Shown here: piece by piece, positions 46,154 to 55,566 of the stretch
Numbering within the stretch: the stretch's first letter is position 1
Layout of the letters: every line of letters starts with the position of its first letter
Assembly (NCBI RefSeq): GCF_014268655.2
Contig: NZ_JABWQX020000002.1
Location: forward strand, 266,001 to 330,000
Length of the DNA stretch: 64,000 nt
Source: Pseudomonas marvdashtae
GTDB taxonomy: Bacteria; Pseudomonadota; Gammaproteobacteria; Pseudomonadales; Pseudomonadaceae
Direction of reading: 5' to 3'
Made by a program: the position numbers and the translations under genes
Notes under the pieces: model-generated
Database searches by the model: none
The model's input: the letters and a program-made list of their open reading frames with translations, nothing else
Told to the model about the DNA's origin: nothing

Positions 46154-47023
46154 ATGCGCCTGAATGTTCGCCTTGCTGCGCTCTGTCTCATCCTGCTCGC
46201 CAGCCAGCAAGCGCTGGCGGCCGATCTGCCGCAACGCTGGGTAAGCGCTGGCGGTGCCTTGTCGGAGTGGGTCAGTGCGCTGGGCGGGGAATCGAAACTG
46301 GTGGGGGTGGACACCACCAGCCAGCATCCCGAATCGTTGCGGGCGCTTCCCAGTATTGGCTATCAGCGACAGCTCTCGGCGGAGGGCTTGTTGAGCTTGC
46401 GTCCGCAGATCCTGGTGGGCACTGAGGAAATGGGGCCGCCTCCGGTGCTGGCGCAAATCCGCAGCGCCGGGGTGCAAGTCGAACTGTTCTCGGCGGCGCC
46501 GAGCCTGGCGGCGCTGCAAGCCAACTTGCGGCACTTGGGACAATTGCTGGGCGCCGAGACCAGGGCCGCGGCCTTGTTCGATGGTTATCAACAGCAACTC
46601 GCCGAGCACGGCGCCCGGTTAAATGAAGTCCGGCTCAAGCAAAAGCCGCCGGGCGTATTGCTGCTGGTGGGCAATGCTGGCGGCAAGACGCTGATCGCTG
46701 GCAAGGACACCGCCGCCGATTGGCTGCTGCAACAGGCCGGTGGCGAAAATTTGGCGACTCACAGCGGTTACAAACCTTTTTCCGTGGAAACCTTGGCCAG
46801 TCTGAATCCTGAGGTGCTGGTCTTCGCTGATCGTGCCTTGAGCGGAAAAGAAGCCCGCGGGGCGATGTTCAAGGAAAACCCAATCCTGTCTTCGACCCCA
46901 GCCGCCAAGGACGGGCGCGTCATGGAGCTGGATCCGACGTTACTGGTCGGCGGATTAGGCCCCAGATTGCCGCAAAGCCTGGAGGCGTTGACGAACGGGT
47001 TCTACCCGGCCAAGAAGCCATGA
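46154..47023 (+). CDS. phuT: Heme-binding periplasmic protein PhuT/HmuT
   Basis: 289 residues with a cleavable signal peptide ending SQQALA at ~22. Heme-binding proteins of this class use a Tyr that falls in PSIGYQRQLSAEG (~68-80), as in PhuT. The remaining features are VGVDTTSQHPESLRALPS and a closing GGLGPRLPQSLEAL. It belongs to the long-helix-backbone class of ABC binding proteins (BtuF-like), so vitamin B12 or a siderophore would be alternatives, but the Tyr motif and partner genes favour heme. Confidence 0.88.
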   Translation: MRLNVRLAALCLILLASQQALAADLPQRWVSAGGALSEWVSALGGESKLVGVDTTSQHPESLRALPSIGYQRQLSAEGLLSLRPQILVGTEEMGPPPVLAQIRSAGVQVELFSAAPSLAALQANLRHLGQLLGAETRAAALFDGYQQQLAEHGARLNEVRLKQKPPGVLLLVGNAGGKTLIAGKDTAADWLLQQAGGENLATHSGYKPFSVETLASLNPEVLVFADRALSGKEARGAMFKENPILSSTPAAKDGRVMELDPTLLVGGLGPRLPQSLEALTNGFYPAKKP

Positions 47024-48057
47024 CGACATTGGTCAAGCCGCGGGCGTTGTTCATCGGCCTGGGACTGCTGTGTCTGTTGGCGATCTGGCTGTCCCTGGCC
47101 TTGGGGCCGGTAAGCTTGCCCCTGTTCGATACCGCGCGTGCCGCCTTGCGCCTGTTGGGACTGCCGGTTGCCGCCGATGGGCTGGAGCAGGCCGAGCTGA
47201 TCCTTGGCCAGATTCGCCTGCCGCGCACCTTGCTCGGGCTGGCGGTGGGCGGCGTATTGGCGCTTTCCGGTGTGGCGATGCAGGGGCTGTTTCGCAACCC
47301 CCTGGCCGATCCGGGGCTGGTAGGCGTATCCAGCGGTGCGGCGCTGGGTGCCGCTTTTGCGATTGTCGGTGGCTCGGCGCTGGGCGGGTTGCCCGAAGCG
47401 TTGGGGCCCTACGTGTTGTCGTTGTGTGCGTTTATCGGCGGGCTCGGGGTGACGGCGCTGGTCTATCGCCTTGGCCGGCGCAACGGCCAGACGCATGTCG
47501 CCACCATGCTCCTGGCGGGTATTGCCCTGACCGCGCTGTCCGGCTCGGCGGTCGGCTTGTTCACTTACCTGGCGGACGATGCGACGTTGCGGACCCTGAC
47601 GTTCTGGAACCTGGGCAGCTTGAACGGGGCCAGCTATGCGCGGTTATGGCCTTTGCTGCTGGTCAGCGCAGGCGTGGCGATCTGGTTGCCACGTCGAGCG
47701 CGGGCACTCAATGCATTGCTGCTCGGCGAGTCTGAAGCCGCGCACCTGGGCATTGATGTCGAACGGCTCAAGCGGGAGTTGGTGTTCTGCACGGCATTGG
47801 GCGTTGGGGCAGCGGTCGCGGCGGCTGGAATGATCGGCTTTGTCGGGTTGGTGGTGCCGCATCTGGTGCGGCTGATGGCCGGCCCCGACCATCGCATCCT
47901 GTTGCCCGCCTCCGTGCTGGCCGGCGCGAGCCTGCTGTTGTTTGCCGACCTGGTGGCGCGCCTGGCGTTGGCTCCCGCTGAATTGCCAATTGGCATTGTC
48001 ACGGCTTTCATAGGGGCGCCGTTCTTTCTTTATCTATTGCTAAGAGGGCGCGCCTGA
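47020..48057 (+). CDS. phuU: Heme ABC transporter permease PhuU/HmuU
   Basis: 345 residues of the FecCD/BtuC family with about ten membrane spans. Typical segments: [22 protein letters not shown] near the start, [37 protein letters not shown], and [19 protein letters not shown] with the ATPase-contact loop. Start overlaps phuT by four bases (ATGA). Forms the transmembrane channel with PhuV. Confidence 0.93.
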   Translation: MTTLVKPRALFIGLGLLCLLAIWLSLALGPVSLPLFDTARAALRLLGLPVAADGLEQAELILGQIRLPRTLLGLAVGGVLALSGVAMQGLFRNPLADPGLVGVSSGAALGAAFAIVGGSALGGLPEALGPYVLSLCAFIGGLGVTALVYRLGRRNGQTHVATMLLAGIALTALSGSAVGLFTYLADDATLRTLTFWNLGSLNGASYARLWPLLLVSAGVAIWLPRRARALNALLLGESEAAHLGIDVERLKRELVFCTALGVGAAVAAAGMIGFVGLVVPHLVRLMAGPDHRILLPASVLAGASLLLFADLVARLALAPAELPIGIVTAFIGAPFFLYLLLRGRA

Positions 48058-48824
48058 TGTTGCGAGCGCAGGACTTGCACATCCATCGCGGCCGGCAAAC
48101 CGTATTGGCGCAGGTCGACCTGGAACTCATTCCTGGCGAAGTGCTGGGTGTGCTCGGCCCCAATGGCGCGGGTAAAAGCACTTTGCTCGCCGGGTTGTGC
48201 GGCGAGTTGCGCCCGGACCAGGGACAGGTTTGGCTGGATGACCGGCCCTTGGCCCAATGGGACGGTACCGAGCGTGCCCGGCGCCTGGCAGTGTTGCCAC
48301 AATCCTCGACGCTGGATTTCGCGTTCCGTGTAGAAGAAGTGGTCGGCATGGGACGCCTGCCTCATCAGAGCGGCCTGGTGCGTGATGCGCAGATCATCGA
48401 GTCGGCATTGCAGGCCGCCGACGCCGCGCATCTGCAAGGCCGCAACTACCTGACCCTGTCTGGCGGCGAGCGCCAGCGGGTGCACTTGGCGCGCGTGCTG
48501 GCGCAGTTATGGCCGGGAGAAGCGGGGCAAACCTTGTTGCTGGACGAGCCGACCTCGATGCTCGATCCGCTGCATCAGCACACCATATTGCAAGCGGTGC
48601 GTGAGTTTGCCGGTCGCGGCGCTGCGGTGTTGGTCATCCTGCATGACCTGAACCTGGCGGCGCGCTACTGTGATCGCCTGTTGCTGCTCGCCTCGGGCCG
48701 TCCGGTGGCCCTGGACACGCCCCGGCAAGTGCTGCGCCCGGAGCCGCTCAAGGCGGTGTTTGGCCTGGAGGTGCTGGTGCAAACTCATCCTGAGCGCGGG
48801 CATCCATTGATCATTGCCCGCTGA
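48057..48824 (+). CDS. phuV: Heme ABC transporter ATPase PhuV/HmuV
   Basis: 255 residues. Walker [17 protein letters not shown] at ~36-51, signature [18 protein letters not shown] at ~134-151, Walker [12 protein letters not shown] and His-loop [12 protein letters not shown] classic HmuV-type ATPase that drives PhuTU. Start ATG overlaps the phuU TGA by one base. Confidence 0.94.
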   Translation: MLRAQDLHIHRGRQTVLAQVDLELIPGEVLGVLGPNGAGKSTLLAGLCGELRPDQGQVWLDDRPLAQWDGTERARRLAVLPQSSTLDFAFRVEEVVGMGRLPHQSGLVRDAQIIESALQAADAAHLQGRNYLTLSGGERQRVHLARVLAQLWPGEAGQTLLLDEPTSMLDPLHQHTILQAVREFAGRGAAVLVILHDLNLAARYCDRLLLLASGRPVALDTPRQVLRPEPLKAVFGLEVLVQTHPERGHPLIIAR

Positions 48825-48843
48825 GGTTACTTGGAGAACGTCG

Positions 48844-49692
48844 ATGCGCCTGTTGCTTGTGCTGGCTTTGAGTCTGTTGTCGGCGTGTCAAACGGTTGCA
48901 CCGCTACCGGTTGACGGGCGGATCCGCGATCTGCACAACGGCCAATCCGTCACACCACAAATGCTGGTTGAGCGGCTGGCAACGGCTCCTCGGGTGGTGC
49001 TGGGGGAGCAGCACGACAATCGTGACCACCATGCGCTGCAAGGCTGGTTGCTCCAGGCCTTGGCCACCCAGCGTGCCCAAGGCAGCGTGCTCTTGGAAAT
49101 GCTGACGCCGCGCCAGCAGCCGCGGGTCGACGCGGTTCGCCGGTTACCTGCCTTGCCCGGGGATCTGCCCGATGCACTGGATTGGTCGCCGGGTTGGGAT
49201 TGGAGCCTGTATGGGCCAGTCGTCGAGTTCGTCCTGGCGCAGCCTTATCCGGTATTGGCGGCCAATCTTGATAACGACGAAATCCGGCAGGTCTATCGCC
49301 GGGCTCCCGCCTTGAACGGTGTCCATGCCAATACGGCCGCTGTGAAAACCGTGCTGCTGGAGCAAATCCGCGAATCCCACTGCGATCTGCTGCCGGAATC
49401 GCAAATGCCGGCGATGTTGGCTGTCCAGCAGCAGCGTGACCGGCGCATGGCCGAGCGATTGCTTGAGGCGCCGACACCTGCGTTGTTGCTCGCCGGCGCC
49501 TGGCACGCCAGAAGGGATGTCGGCGTGCCGTTGCATGTACTTGATCTGGGAAGCAGCGACGCGCCAGTTGTCCTGATGCTGGCCGAAGAGGGCAGTGAGG
49601 TCACGGCGGCCATGGCGGATTATGTATGGTACACCCCGGCTACGCCCCCTCAGGATTACTGCGCACAGATGCGCGAACAGCAGCAAAAGTGA
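48844..49692 (+). CDS. phuW: ChaN-family heme-associated lipoprotein (PhuW)
   Basis: 282 residues from the ATG at 48844 (GGAG at 48832). Lipobox LLSAC with Cys at residue 15, so an outer- or inner-membrane lipoprotein. ChaN proteins bind heme as dimers. Motifs are VVLGEQHDNRDHHALQGWLL, LLEMLTPRQQPRVDA, VLAANLDNDEIRQVYR and LLLAGAWHARRDVGVPLH. In P. aeruginosa PhuW is last of the phu operon and borders prrF, exactly as here. Convergent with the prrF RNA. Confidence 0.9.
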   Translation: MRLLLVLALSLLSACQTVAPLPVDGRIRDLHNGQSVTPQMLVERLATAPRVVLGEQHDNRDHHALQGWLLQALATQRAQGSVLLEMLTPRQQPRVDAVRRLPALPGDLPDALDWSPGWDWSLYGPVVEFVLAQPYPVLAANLDNDEIRQVYRRAPALNGVHANTAAVKTVLLEQIRESHCDLLPESQMPAMLAVQQQRDRRMAERLLEAPTPALLLAGAWHARRDVGVPLHVLDLGSSDAPVVLMLAEEGSEVTAAMADYVWYTPATPPQDYCAQMREQQQK

Positions 49693-49703
49693 TTCTCGCG
49701 GGC

Positions 49704-49816
49704 AAAAAAAAGACCCGGCAAAAGCCGGGTCAAATAACCGTGATTAGCCTGATGAGGAGATATCTGAGAGTCCGAACCAAGGGCTGTTCAAATATCGACC
49801 AGTCTCGCGACTGGAT
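49704..49816 (-). ncRNA. prrF: PrrF iron-responsive small RNA
   Basis: About 113 bases. Recognised by the conserved core CTCATCAGGCTAATCACG (49734-49751) that base-pairs with mRNAs for iron-containing proteins. Also seen are the 5' hairpin CCAGTC-GCGA-GACTGG and the GACCCGGC-TTTT-GCCGGGTC terminator ending in eight T. Fur represses PrrF when iron is plentiful. In P. aeruginosa two tandem copies, prrF1 and prrF2, lie next to phuW. Here only one copy is present at this place. 5' end is an estimate from the -10 box. Confidence 0.93.
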
Positions 49817-49822
49817 GTGGTA

Positions 49823-49850
49823 ATCATAGCGATTCTCATTACCAAGTCAA
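49823..49850 (-). promoter_or_regulatory. prrF promoter overlapped by a Fur box
   Basis: On the minus strand TTGACT (49845-49850) and TATGAT (49823-49828) are 16 bases apart. The stretch at 49825-49843 matches the 19-base Fur consensus at 14 positions and lies across the promoter spacer and the -10, so Fur would block it. Confidence 0.85.
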
Positions 49851-49910
49851 ACACTGTTTTTCGATTTCCCGAATTCTTGGGCTGCAACAATGCGCATGCG
49901 TACGAAATGG

Positions 49911-50183
49911 TCAGGCTTTGTGGCGCGCCGCCAGGGCGTCCAGCTGTTTATTAAGGGCTTCCTTGCGCTCAGGGGGAATATCATTCCAATGCATGTCCAT
50001 CAGCGCGCCCTCGATGGCGTACAGCAATACCTTGGATGCGCGAAAGCCGCGAGTGCGAACGGCGCGGTAGGCGTCCACCGCACCGAGCCGACGAAGGTCC
50101 GAGGCGCTGTGAATGCCGGCGGCGTGCAGCCATTGGGCTGATGTCTTGCCCAGGTTCTTCAGGTGTTGCAGTTCATCATTCAT
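49911..50183 (-). CDS. TfoX/Sxy C-terminal-domain protein
   Basis: 90 residues from the ATG at 50181-50183. The single domain is the TfoX_C type (LQHLKNLGKTSAQWLHAAGIHSASDLRRLGAVDAYRAVR), a helix-hairpin-helix-like fold. The N-terminal TfoX domain is absent. TfoX/Sxy proteins control competence in other gammaproteobacteria. This short Pseudomonas version has no known role. The region ahead of it (50184-50392) contains no gene. Confidence 0.8.
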   Translation of the reverse strand: MNDELQHLKNLGKTSAQWLHAAGIHSASDLRRLGAVDAYRAVRTRGFRASKVLLYAIEGALMDMHWNDIPPERKEALNKQLDALAARHKA

Positions 50184-50392
50184 CGAGCCTCCTTGCGAAC
50201 GGCCGACTGGTGCAGTGGGCAAGCTTCACAGGAGTGTAGCGCTCAGTAGGAAAAGCGTGATTCTTTGGTGGGATGCGGCGCAAAGCTTCTAATGCATTAC
50301 GCACGATAAGGGCGGAAGGTAAGCAAGGCGTGTCGCCCAGCGCGGGCGGGGGCGCTGGAGATCGTGGGAAGCCGCAGCCGCGATTACGAGGT

Positions 50393-50734
50393 TCAGCGAG
50401 TGCGATAGCGCAGCCGAGTACCAAAATTCATCGACATCAGGATCTCGTCGGCAGACAGCTCGGGCGGAAAGTAGGCACCGGAAATCTGGGCGTGGGCGAG
50501 GCTCGCGCCTTCCAACGACGACTTGCGAAAATCGACGCCACGCAGATCGGCGGAACGGAAGTAGGCGTCAGTGAAGTCCACGTCTTCGGCGTTCAGTTCG
50601 CGAAGGTCAAGGCCACGGAAGTCGCCGCCGCGCATGTCGATCGGACCCTTTGGGCGTTCGGTGTTGAAGCCTGTAATGTCGTCTTTGCGCAACAAGGCAT
50701 ATAGCGGCGTGTCGAGAAGCTTGGGATGGCTCAT
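50393..50734 (-). CDS. Pentapeptide-repeat protein
   Basis: 113 residues. A run of pentapeptide-type repeats (FRGLDLRELNAEDVDFTDAY, then FRSADLRGVDFRKSSLEGAS) covers ~38-82, predicted to form a right-handed quadrilateral beta helix. The flanks are not repetitive. Such proteins range from DNA-mimic gyrase protectors to scaffold proteins. This one is too short for a confident role. Confidence 0.85.
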   Translation of the reverse strand: MSHPKLLDTPLYALLRKDDITGFNTERPKGPIDMRGGDFRGLDLRELNAEDVDFTDAYFRSADLRGVDFRKSSLEGASLAHAQISGAYFPPELSADEILMSMNFGTRLRYRTR

Positions 50735-50825
50735 TTCATATCACCGGTTGGTTTTATGACGCCAGTATACTGCCACTATTTGGCGACCGTGAAGCCGGGT
50801 GTCGCTTCACGATCGAAATAGTTGC

Positions 50826-52382
50826 TTACAAGCCCGGCAAGCGTTGGCGGATTTGTGCGACCACGACATCCAGCGTGCCGCTTTCGTTGGTCTGAACCCG
50901 CTTGCTGCAGAGAATTTCAGCCGGGGTCAACGCTTCGCGGCTGGCCTGTTGGGCGGCAATGACGGCCAGGTTTGCGTCGGAGGGATCTTTCTGGTCCGCT
51001 TGGCGCTGGGCGAGCCTGCTTTCGATCACTGCTTGCGGTGCGTCGCAGTCCAGGATCAGGAAAGGCGCGCCCGTGCCCTCGGCAACCTTGGCCGCCGCGT
51101 CGCGTTGGCCTTGCTTGAGGTAAGTGGCATCGACCACTACCGGGAACCCCGCATGCAGGATCACGTCGGCGATTTCATGCAGGCGGGCGTACGTCGCGCT
51201 GCTGGCATCGCTGCTATAAATGCCGGCCTGTGGGTCGTTCGCTACTTGCTGCTCACCGAACAGGCGCTTGCGCTCCACGTCCGAGCGCAGGCGAATCGCA
51301 CCCAGTGCCTCGACCAGGCGCATCGCAACGTGGCTTTTGCCGACGGCCGAAACGCCGTGGGTAATAGCAAGGAAGCGCGACGGAATGGTGCTGTAGCTTT
51401 CGGCCAGGTTGGCGTAGTTGCGGTATTGGCGCAGGGTGGTGGCGCGTTGTACCGGGTCGGCTTCGGCGGGCATGCTGAACAGCGCGACCTTGGCGCGAAC
51501 CAGTGCGCGGTAGGCTTTATAGAAGTTGAGCAGCTCCAGGCCCCGGTAATCGCCCGTCAGTTCCAGGTACTGGCTGACGAACCGCCGCGCCAACGACTTG
51601 AGACCGCGGTCTTCCAGGTCCATCGCCAGGAAGGCGGTGTCGGCGTAGACGTCGGTGAAGCGGAATGGCTCGTTGAATTCGATGCAATCGAAAATCACCA
51701 CGTTGCCGTCGATCAGGGTGACGTTGCCCAGATGGATGTCGCCGTGGCATTCACGGGTGAAGCCTTCGGCCTTGCGCTGTGCCAGCAGCGGCTCGAGGCG
51801 TTCGAAGCTGCTTTGGGCCCAGGCTTGCAGGGCTTCAAGTTGCAGCAGGTCTGCCTTGTCGCTGAGGAATGGGCGGATCTGTTCGAAGTTCTGTCGCACT
51901 GGCGCCATGACGCTGTCCGGTGTACCTGCGGCGTTATCGGCGGGCACCTTGGGCGTCGAGAGGTGGAATTGGGCAATCTGCGCGGCCATTTCGTCGATAT
52001 GCGCAGTGGTGAGCTCGCCGTTGGCTTGCAGCGTGCTGAGCAATTGGCTCTGGGGGAACTGACGCATCTTCAGGGCGTATTCGATGGCCGGGCCGTCGCC
52101 GCCCAGGCTTGGCGCTTCGGTGCTGCCGGTAATAGGCAGCACTTCCAGGTACAGATCCTGGGTCAAGCGCTGGTTCAGGCGCAACTCTTCGCCACAGAAA
52201 TGCTTGCGTGCCTCGAGGCTGGTGAAATCAAGGAAGCCGAAGTTGACCGGCTTCTTGAATTTGTAAGCGTAGGGCCCCGTGAGCAACACCCAGGAAATAT
52301 GGGTCTCGATGACCTGGAACCCTTCGACGGGATGCGGGAAAAGGGCAGGGTTTTGCAGGGCAGCGATCAGTGATTGGCTCAC
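50826..52382 (-). CDS. Aminoglycoside phosphotransferase-like / P-loop kinase fusion
   Basis: 518 residues, GTG start at 52380-52382. An N-terminal APH/ChoK-like kinase fold at ~1-330 with HGDIHLGNVTLIDGNVVIFD as the catalytic and metal loop. A C-terminal AAA/zeta-toxin-like P-loop domain has Walker A THGVSAVGKSHVAMRL at ~343-358 and a further RSDVERKRLFGE segment. This two-domain family is widespread in Pseudomonas and of unknown substrate. It is not evidence of drug resistance. Divergent from mrcB. Confidence 0.88.
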   Translation of the reverse strand: MSQSLIAALQNPALFPHPVEGFQVIETHISWVLLTGPYAYKFKKPVNFGFLDFTSLEARKHFCGEELRLNQRLTQDLYLEVLPITGSTEAPSLGGDGPAIEYALKMRQFPQSQLLSTLQANGELTTAHIDEMAAQIAQFHLSTPKVPADNAAGTPDSVMAPVRQNFEQIRPFLSDKADLLQLEALQAWAQSSFERLEPLLAQRKAEGFTRECHGDIHLGNVTLIDGNVVIFDCIEFNEPFRFTDVYADTAFLAMDLEDRGLKSLARRFVSQYLELTGDYRGLELLNFYKAYRALVRAKVALFSMPAEADPVQRATTLRQYRNYANLAESYSTIPSRFLAITHGVSAVGKSHVAMRLVEALGAIRLRSDVERKRLFGEQQVANDPQAGIYSSDASSATYARLHEIADVILHAGFPVVVDATYLKQGQRDAAAKVAEGTGAPFLILDCDAPQAVIESRLAQRQADQKDPSDANLAVIAAQQASREALTPAEILCSKRVQTNESGTLDVVVAQIRQRLPGL

Positions 52383-52511
52383 GGGCGATCCTTCAGAGTC
52401 TGGAAAAATTCAAGGCCGTCATTATGGCGGCAAGCGGCGCTAACGCAAACCGGATGGCCTGTGTGGTTGGGCTCATGTTGAAGCGCAGCAAAGTGCGTAT
52501 AATCCGCCGCC

Positions 52512-54830
52512 ATGACTCGTACCCGATCCCCCCGCACCCCTAAAAAACCACCCGCCAGCCGCTTGCGGCCTTGGCTGGGCTGGGCCCTTAAACTCGGCCT
52601 GGTGGGCCTCGTCGTGCTCGCCGGTTTCGCCGTTTACCTCGACGCCGTGGTCCAGGAGAAATTCTCCGGCAAGCGCTGGACCATACCGGCCAAGGTCTAC
52701 GCTCGGCCGCTAGAGCTGTTCGTCGGACAGAAGCTGAGCCGGGATGATTTCCTGACCGAACTCGATGCTTTGGGTTATCGCCGTGAAAGCGTTGCCAATG
52801 GCCCGGGCGCGGCCTCGATCAATGGCAATACCGTCGACCTCAATACTCGCGGCTTCCAGTTTTATGAAGGGATGGAGCAGGCGCAACCGGTGCGGGTGCG
52901 TTTCTCCGGCGATTACGTGGCCGCGCTGACCGGCGCCAACAACGCCAAGCTGTCCGTGGTGCGCCTTGAGCCGCTATTGATCGGCGGCTTGTACCCCAAG
53001 AACCTCGAAGACCGGATTCTGATCAAGATCGACCAGGTGCCGCCGTTCTTGCTCGAGACCCTGATCGCTGTCGAGGACCGGGATTTCTATCATCACTTTG
53101 GCGTCTCGCCCAAGTCGATTGCCCGGGCCGTCTGGGTCAATACATCCTCCGGCCACATGCGCCAGGGCGGTAGTACGCTGACGCAACAGCTGGTCAAGAA
53201 CTTCTACCTGACCAACGAGCGCAGCCTGACCCGAAAGCTGACCGAAGCAATGATGGCGTTGTTGCTGGAGCTGCACTACAGCAAGCCGGAGATTCTTGAG
53301 GCGTACCTCAATGAGGTGTTCGTCGGCCAGGACGGCCAGCGGGCGGTGCATGGCTTTGGCCTGGCGAGCCAATTCTTCTTCAGCCAGCCTTTGTCGGAGC
53401 TGAAGCTGCACCAGGTCGCGTTGCTGGTGGGCATGGTCAAGGGGCCGTCTTCCTACAACCCGCGTCGCAATCCGGAACGTGCGCTCGAGCGACGCAACCT
53501 GGTGCTGGATCTGTTGCAGCAACAAGGCGTGGCAACAGCCGAGCAGGTCGAGGCGGCGAAAAAGATGCCGTTGGGCGTGACCAAGCGCGGCAGCCTGGCG
53601 GACAGCTCATTCCCCGGTTTCATGGACCTGGTCAAGCGTCAGCTGCGCGAAGACTACCGTGACGAAGACTTGACCGAAGAAGGCCTGCGGATCTTCACCA
53701 GTTTCGACCCGATCCTGCAGATGAAGGCCGAGGCTTCGGTCAACGATACCTTCAAGCGATTGGCGGGGCGCAAGGGCTCCGATGAAGTTGAAGCCGCCAT
53801 GGTGGTGACCAACCCGGAAACCGGTGAAGTGCAGGCGATGATCGGCAGCCGACAGGCCAATTATGCTGGCTTCAACCGGGCATTGGACGCCGTGCGCCCG
53901 ATCGGCTCGTTGATCAAGCCCGCGGTTTACCTGACCGCCCTGGAAAAACCGAGCCAATACACGCTGACCAGTTGGCTGTCCGACGAGTCATTTTCGATCA
54001 AGGGCGCGGACGGTCAGGTCTGGACGCCGCAAAACTATGATCGTCGTCCCCACGGGACGGTGTTCCTGTATCAAGGCCTGGCGCATTCCTACAATCTGTC
54101 GACTGCTCGGCTCGGGCTGGAAGTCGGTGTGCCAAACGTGCTCAAGACCCTGGCGCGCTTGGGAGTGACTCGCGAATTCCCGGCGTTCCCATCGATGCTG
54201 TTGGGGGCCGGTGGCCTTACACCAATCGAAGTGGCGGCCATGTACCAGACCCTGGCCAACGGCGGCTTCAATACCCCGATGCGCGGCATTCGCAGTGTGC
54301 TCACAGCTGACGGCGAGCCACTCAAGCGTTATCCGTTCCAGGTCCAGCAGCGCTTCGATCCTGCTTCCATTTACCTGATCCAGAGCGCCATGCAGCGGGT
54401 CATGCGTGAAGGCACCGGCAGCTCGGTCTACAACGTGCTTCCCCGGACCCTGACGCTGGCGGGCAAGACCGGCACCAGTAACGATTCGCGCGACAGTTGG
54501 TTTGCCGGTTTCAGCCAGGATTTGCTGGCGGTGGTCTGGCTTGGACGTGACGATAACGGCAAGACGCCGTTCACCGGCGCCACCGGTGCGTTGCAGGTGT
54601 GGACGAGTTTCATGCGCAAGGCCGATCCGTTGCCGCTGGATATGCCGCAGCCGGACAACATCGTCCAGGCCTGGGTCGATTCGCGCACCGGACAAGGCTC
54701 CGACGCCAATTGCCCGGGCGCCGTCCAGATGCCGTATATTCGCGGCAGCGAACCGCCGCCCGGCCCAGCATGCGGCGGTCAGAATCCCGCCGAATCGGTG
54801 ATGGATTGGGTCAAGGACTGGATGAATTAA
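52512..54830 (+). CDS. mrcB: Penicillin-binding protein 1B (MrcB)
   Basis: Bifunctional class A peptidoglycan synthase. 772 residues. One membrane anchor at ~25-45 (ALKLGLVGLVVLAGFAVYLD), a UB2H-like domain, then the GT51 glycosyltransferase with catalytic Glu in AVEDRDFYHHFG (~186) and GGSTLTQQLVKNFYL. The transpeptidase has the active Ser in RPIGSLIKPAVYLT (~464), with SYNLSTARLG and KTGTSNDSRDSW as second and third motifs. In P. aeruginosa it needs the lipoprotein LpoP, whose likely gene follows directly. Confidence 0.96.
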   Translation: MTRTRSPRTPKKPPASRLRPWLGWALKLGLVGLVVLAGFAVYLDAVVQEKFSGKRWTIPAKVYARPLELFVGQKLSRDDFLTELDALGYRRESVANGPGAASINGNTVDLNTRGFQFYEGMEQAQPVRVRFSGDYVAALTGANNAKLSVVRLEPLLIGGLYPKNLEDRILIKIDQVPPFLLETLIAVEDRDFYHHFGVSPKSIARAVWVNTSSGHMRQGGSTLTQQLVKNFYLTNERSLTRKLTEAMMALLLELHYSKPEILEAYLNEVFVGQDGQRAVHGFGLASQFFFSQPLSELKLHQVALLVGMVKGPSSYNPRRNPERALERRNLVLDLLQQQGVATAEQVEAAKKMPLGVTKRGSLADSSFPGFMDLVKRQLREDYRDEDLTEEGLRIFTSFDPILQMKAEASVNDTFKRLAGRKGSDEVEAAMVVTNPETGEVQAMIGSRQANYAGFNRALDAVRPIGSLIKPAVYLTALEKPSQYTLTSWLSDESFSIKGADGQVWTPQNYDRRPHGTVFLYQGLAHSYNLSTARLGLEVGVPNVLKTLARLGVTREFPAFPSMLLGAGGLTPIEVAAMYQTLANGGFNTPMRGIRSVLTADGEPLKRYPFQVQQRFDPASIYLIQSAMQRVMREGTGSSVYNVLPRTLTLAGKTGTSNDSRDSWFAGFSQDLLAVVWLGRDDNGKTPFTGATGALQVWTSFMRKADPLPLDMPQPDNIVQAWVDSRTGQGSDANCPGAVQMPYIRGSEPPPGPACGGQNPAESVMDWVKDWMN

Positions 54831-54846
54831 GCAAAGAGGGTTTCAA

Positions 54847-55566
54847 GTGAACAAGTGGTTGATTCCAGCGGTAACCGCCGTGGCTTTGCTCAGTGGTTGC
54901 TCTACCGTACAGCGCGGTTCGATTCCGGTTGTCGACTCCGGCACCGCCGTGTCCAATAGCGAGCGCGTCTCGGCCAACGGTGGTTTCCGTCAAACGACGG
55001 TCAAGCGTCCGATGCCAGGCCAGGTCCAGGCGATTCCCCAGGGCGACACGGGCGTTGTGGTCATGGTGCCGGGAGGCGGCGCAACCACGTCGGCACCGAT
55101 CAGCAGCGCGCCGATCACGCCGGGTCCCATCACGCCCGGCCCTGTCGAGACCTCGCCGATCGACCAGGGCAGCTACAACATGCCGTCGACGCCGAGCAGC
55201 ATTCCTTCGGCCAGTTCGGGTGGCTTGTCCGCCGATGAGCAACTGGACGGCCCGGTGTTGGCACTGTTGACCACTGCTCAACAGCAGCAGGCCGGCGGTG
55301 ACCTCAATGGTGCATCTTCCAGCCTCGAGCGCGCCCAGCGTGTAGCGCCGCGCGAACCTCAGGTCCTTTATCGACTGGCGCAGGTGCGCATGGCCCAGGG
55401 TGATGCGCCGCAAGCCGAACAACTGGCCCGTCGCGGCCTGACATTCTCCAGCGGTCGCCCGGCACTTCAAGCAAGTCTTTGGGAGCTGATTGCCCAGGCT
55501 CGCGAGAAGCAAGGCGATTCCGCAGGCGCGGCACTGGCTCGCCAGAAGGCCAAGGTTTCACTCTGA
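54847..55566 (+). CDS. lpoP: TPR lipoprotein, likely PBP1b activator LpoP
   Basis: 239 residues from the GTG at 54847 (AGAGGG just upstream). Lipobox ALLSGC with Cys at ~18. A long disordered linker rich in Pro, Thr, Ser and Gly at ~20-130 (SAPITPGPITPGPVE) leads to two or three TPR helices from ~138 (VLALLTTAQQQQAGGDLNGA). This matches LpoP of P. aeruginosa, an outer-membrane lipoprotein encoded next to mrcB that reaches through the peptidoglycan to activate PBP1b. Sixteen bases after the mrcB stop and overlapping the yqcC start by one base. Confidence 0.85.
   Translation: MNKWLIPAVTAVALLSGCSTVQRGSIPVVDSGTAVSNSERVSANGGFRQTTVKRPMPGQVQAIPQGDTGVVVMVPGGGATTSAPISSAPITPGPITPGPVETSPIDQGSYNMPSTPSSIPSASSGGLSADEQLDGPVLALLTTAQQQQAGGDLNGASSSLERAQRVAPREPQVLYRLAQVRMAQGDAPQAEQLARRGLTFSSGRPALQASLWELIAQAREKQGDSAGAALARQKAKVSL

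Noticed and set aside
50799..52373. A 524-codon plus-strand frame opposite the kinase fusion
   Set aside because: Shadow frame; the minus-strand protein has clear kinase motifs.
50826..52382. Aminoglycoside resistance gene
   Set aside because: The APH-like fold is fused to a P-loop kinase in a family common in environmental Pseudomonas. There is no evidence of resistance.
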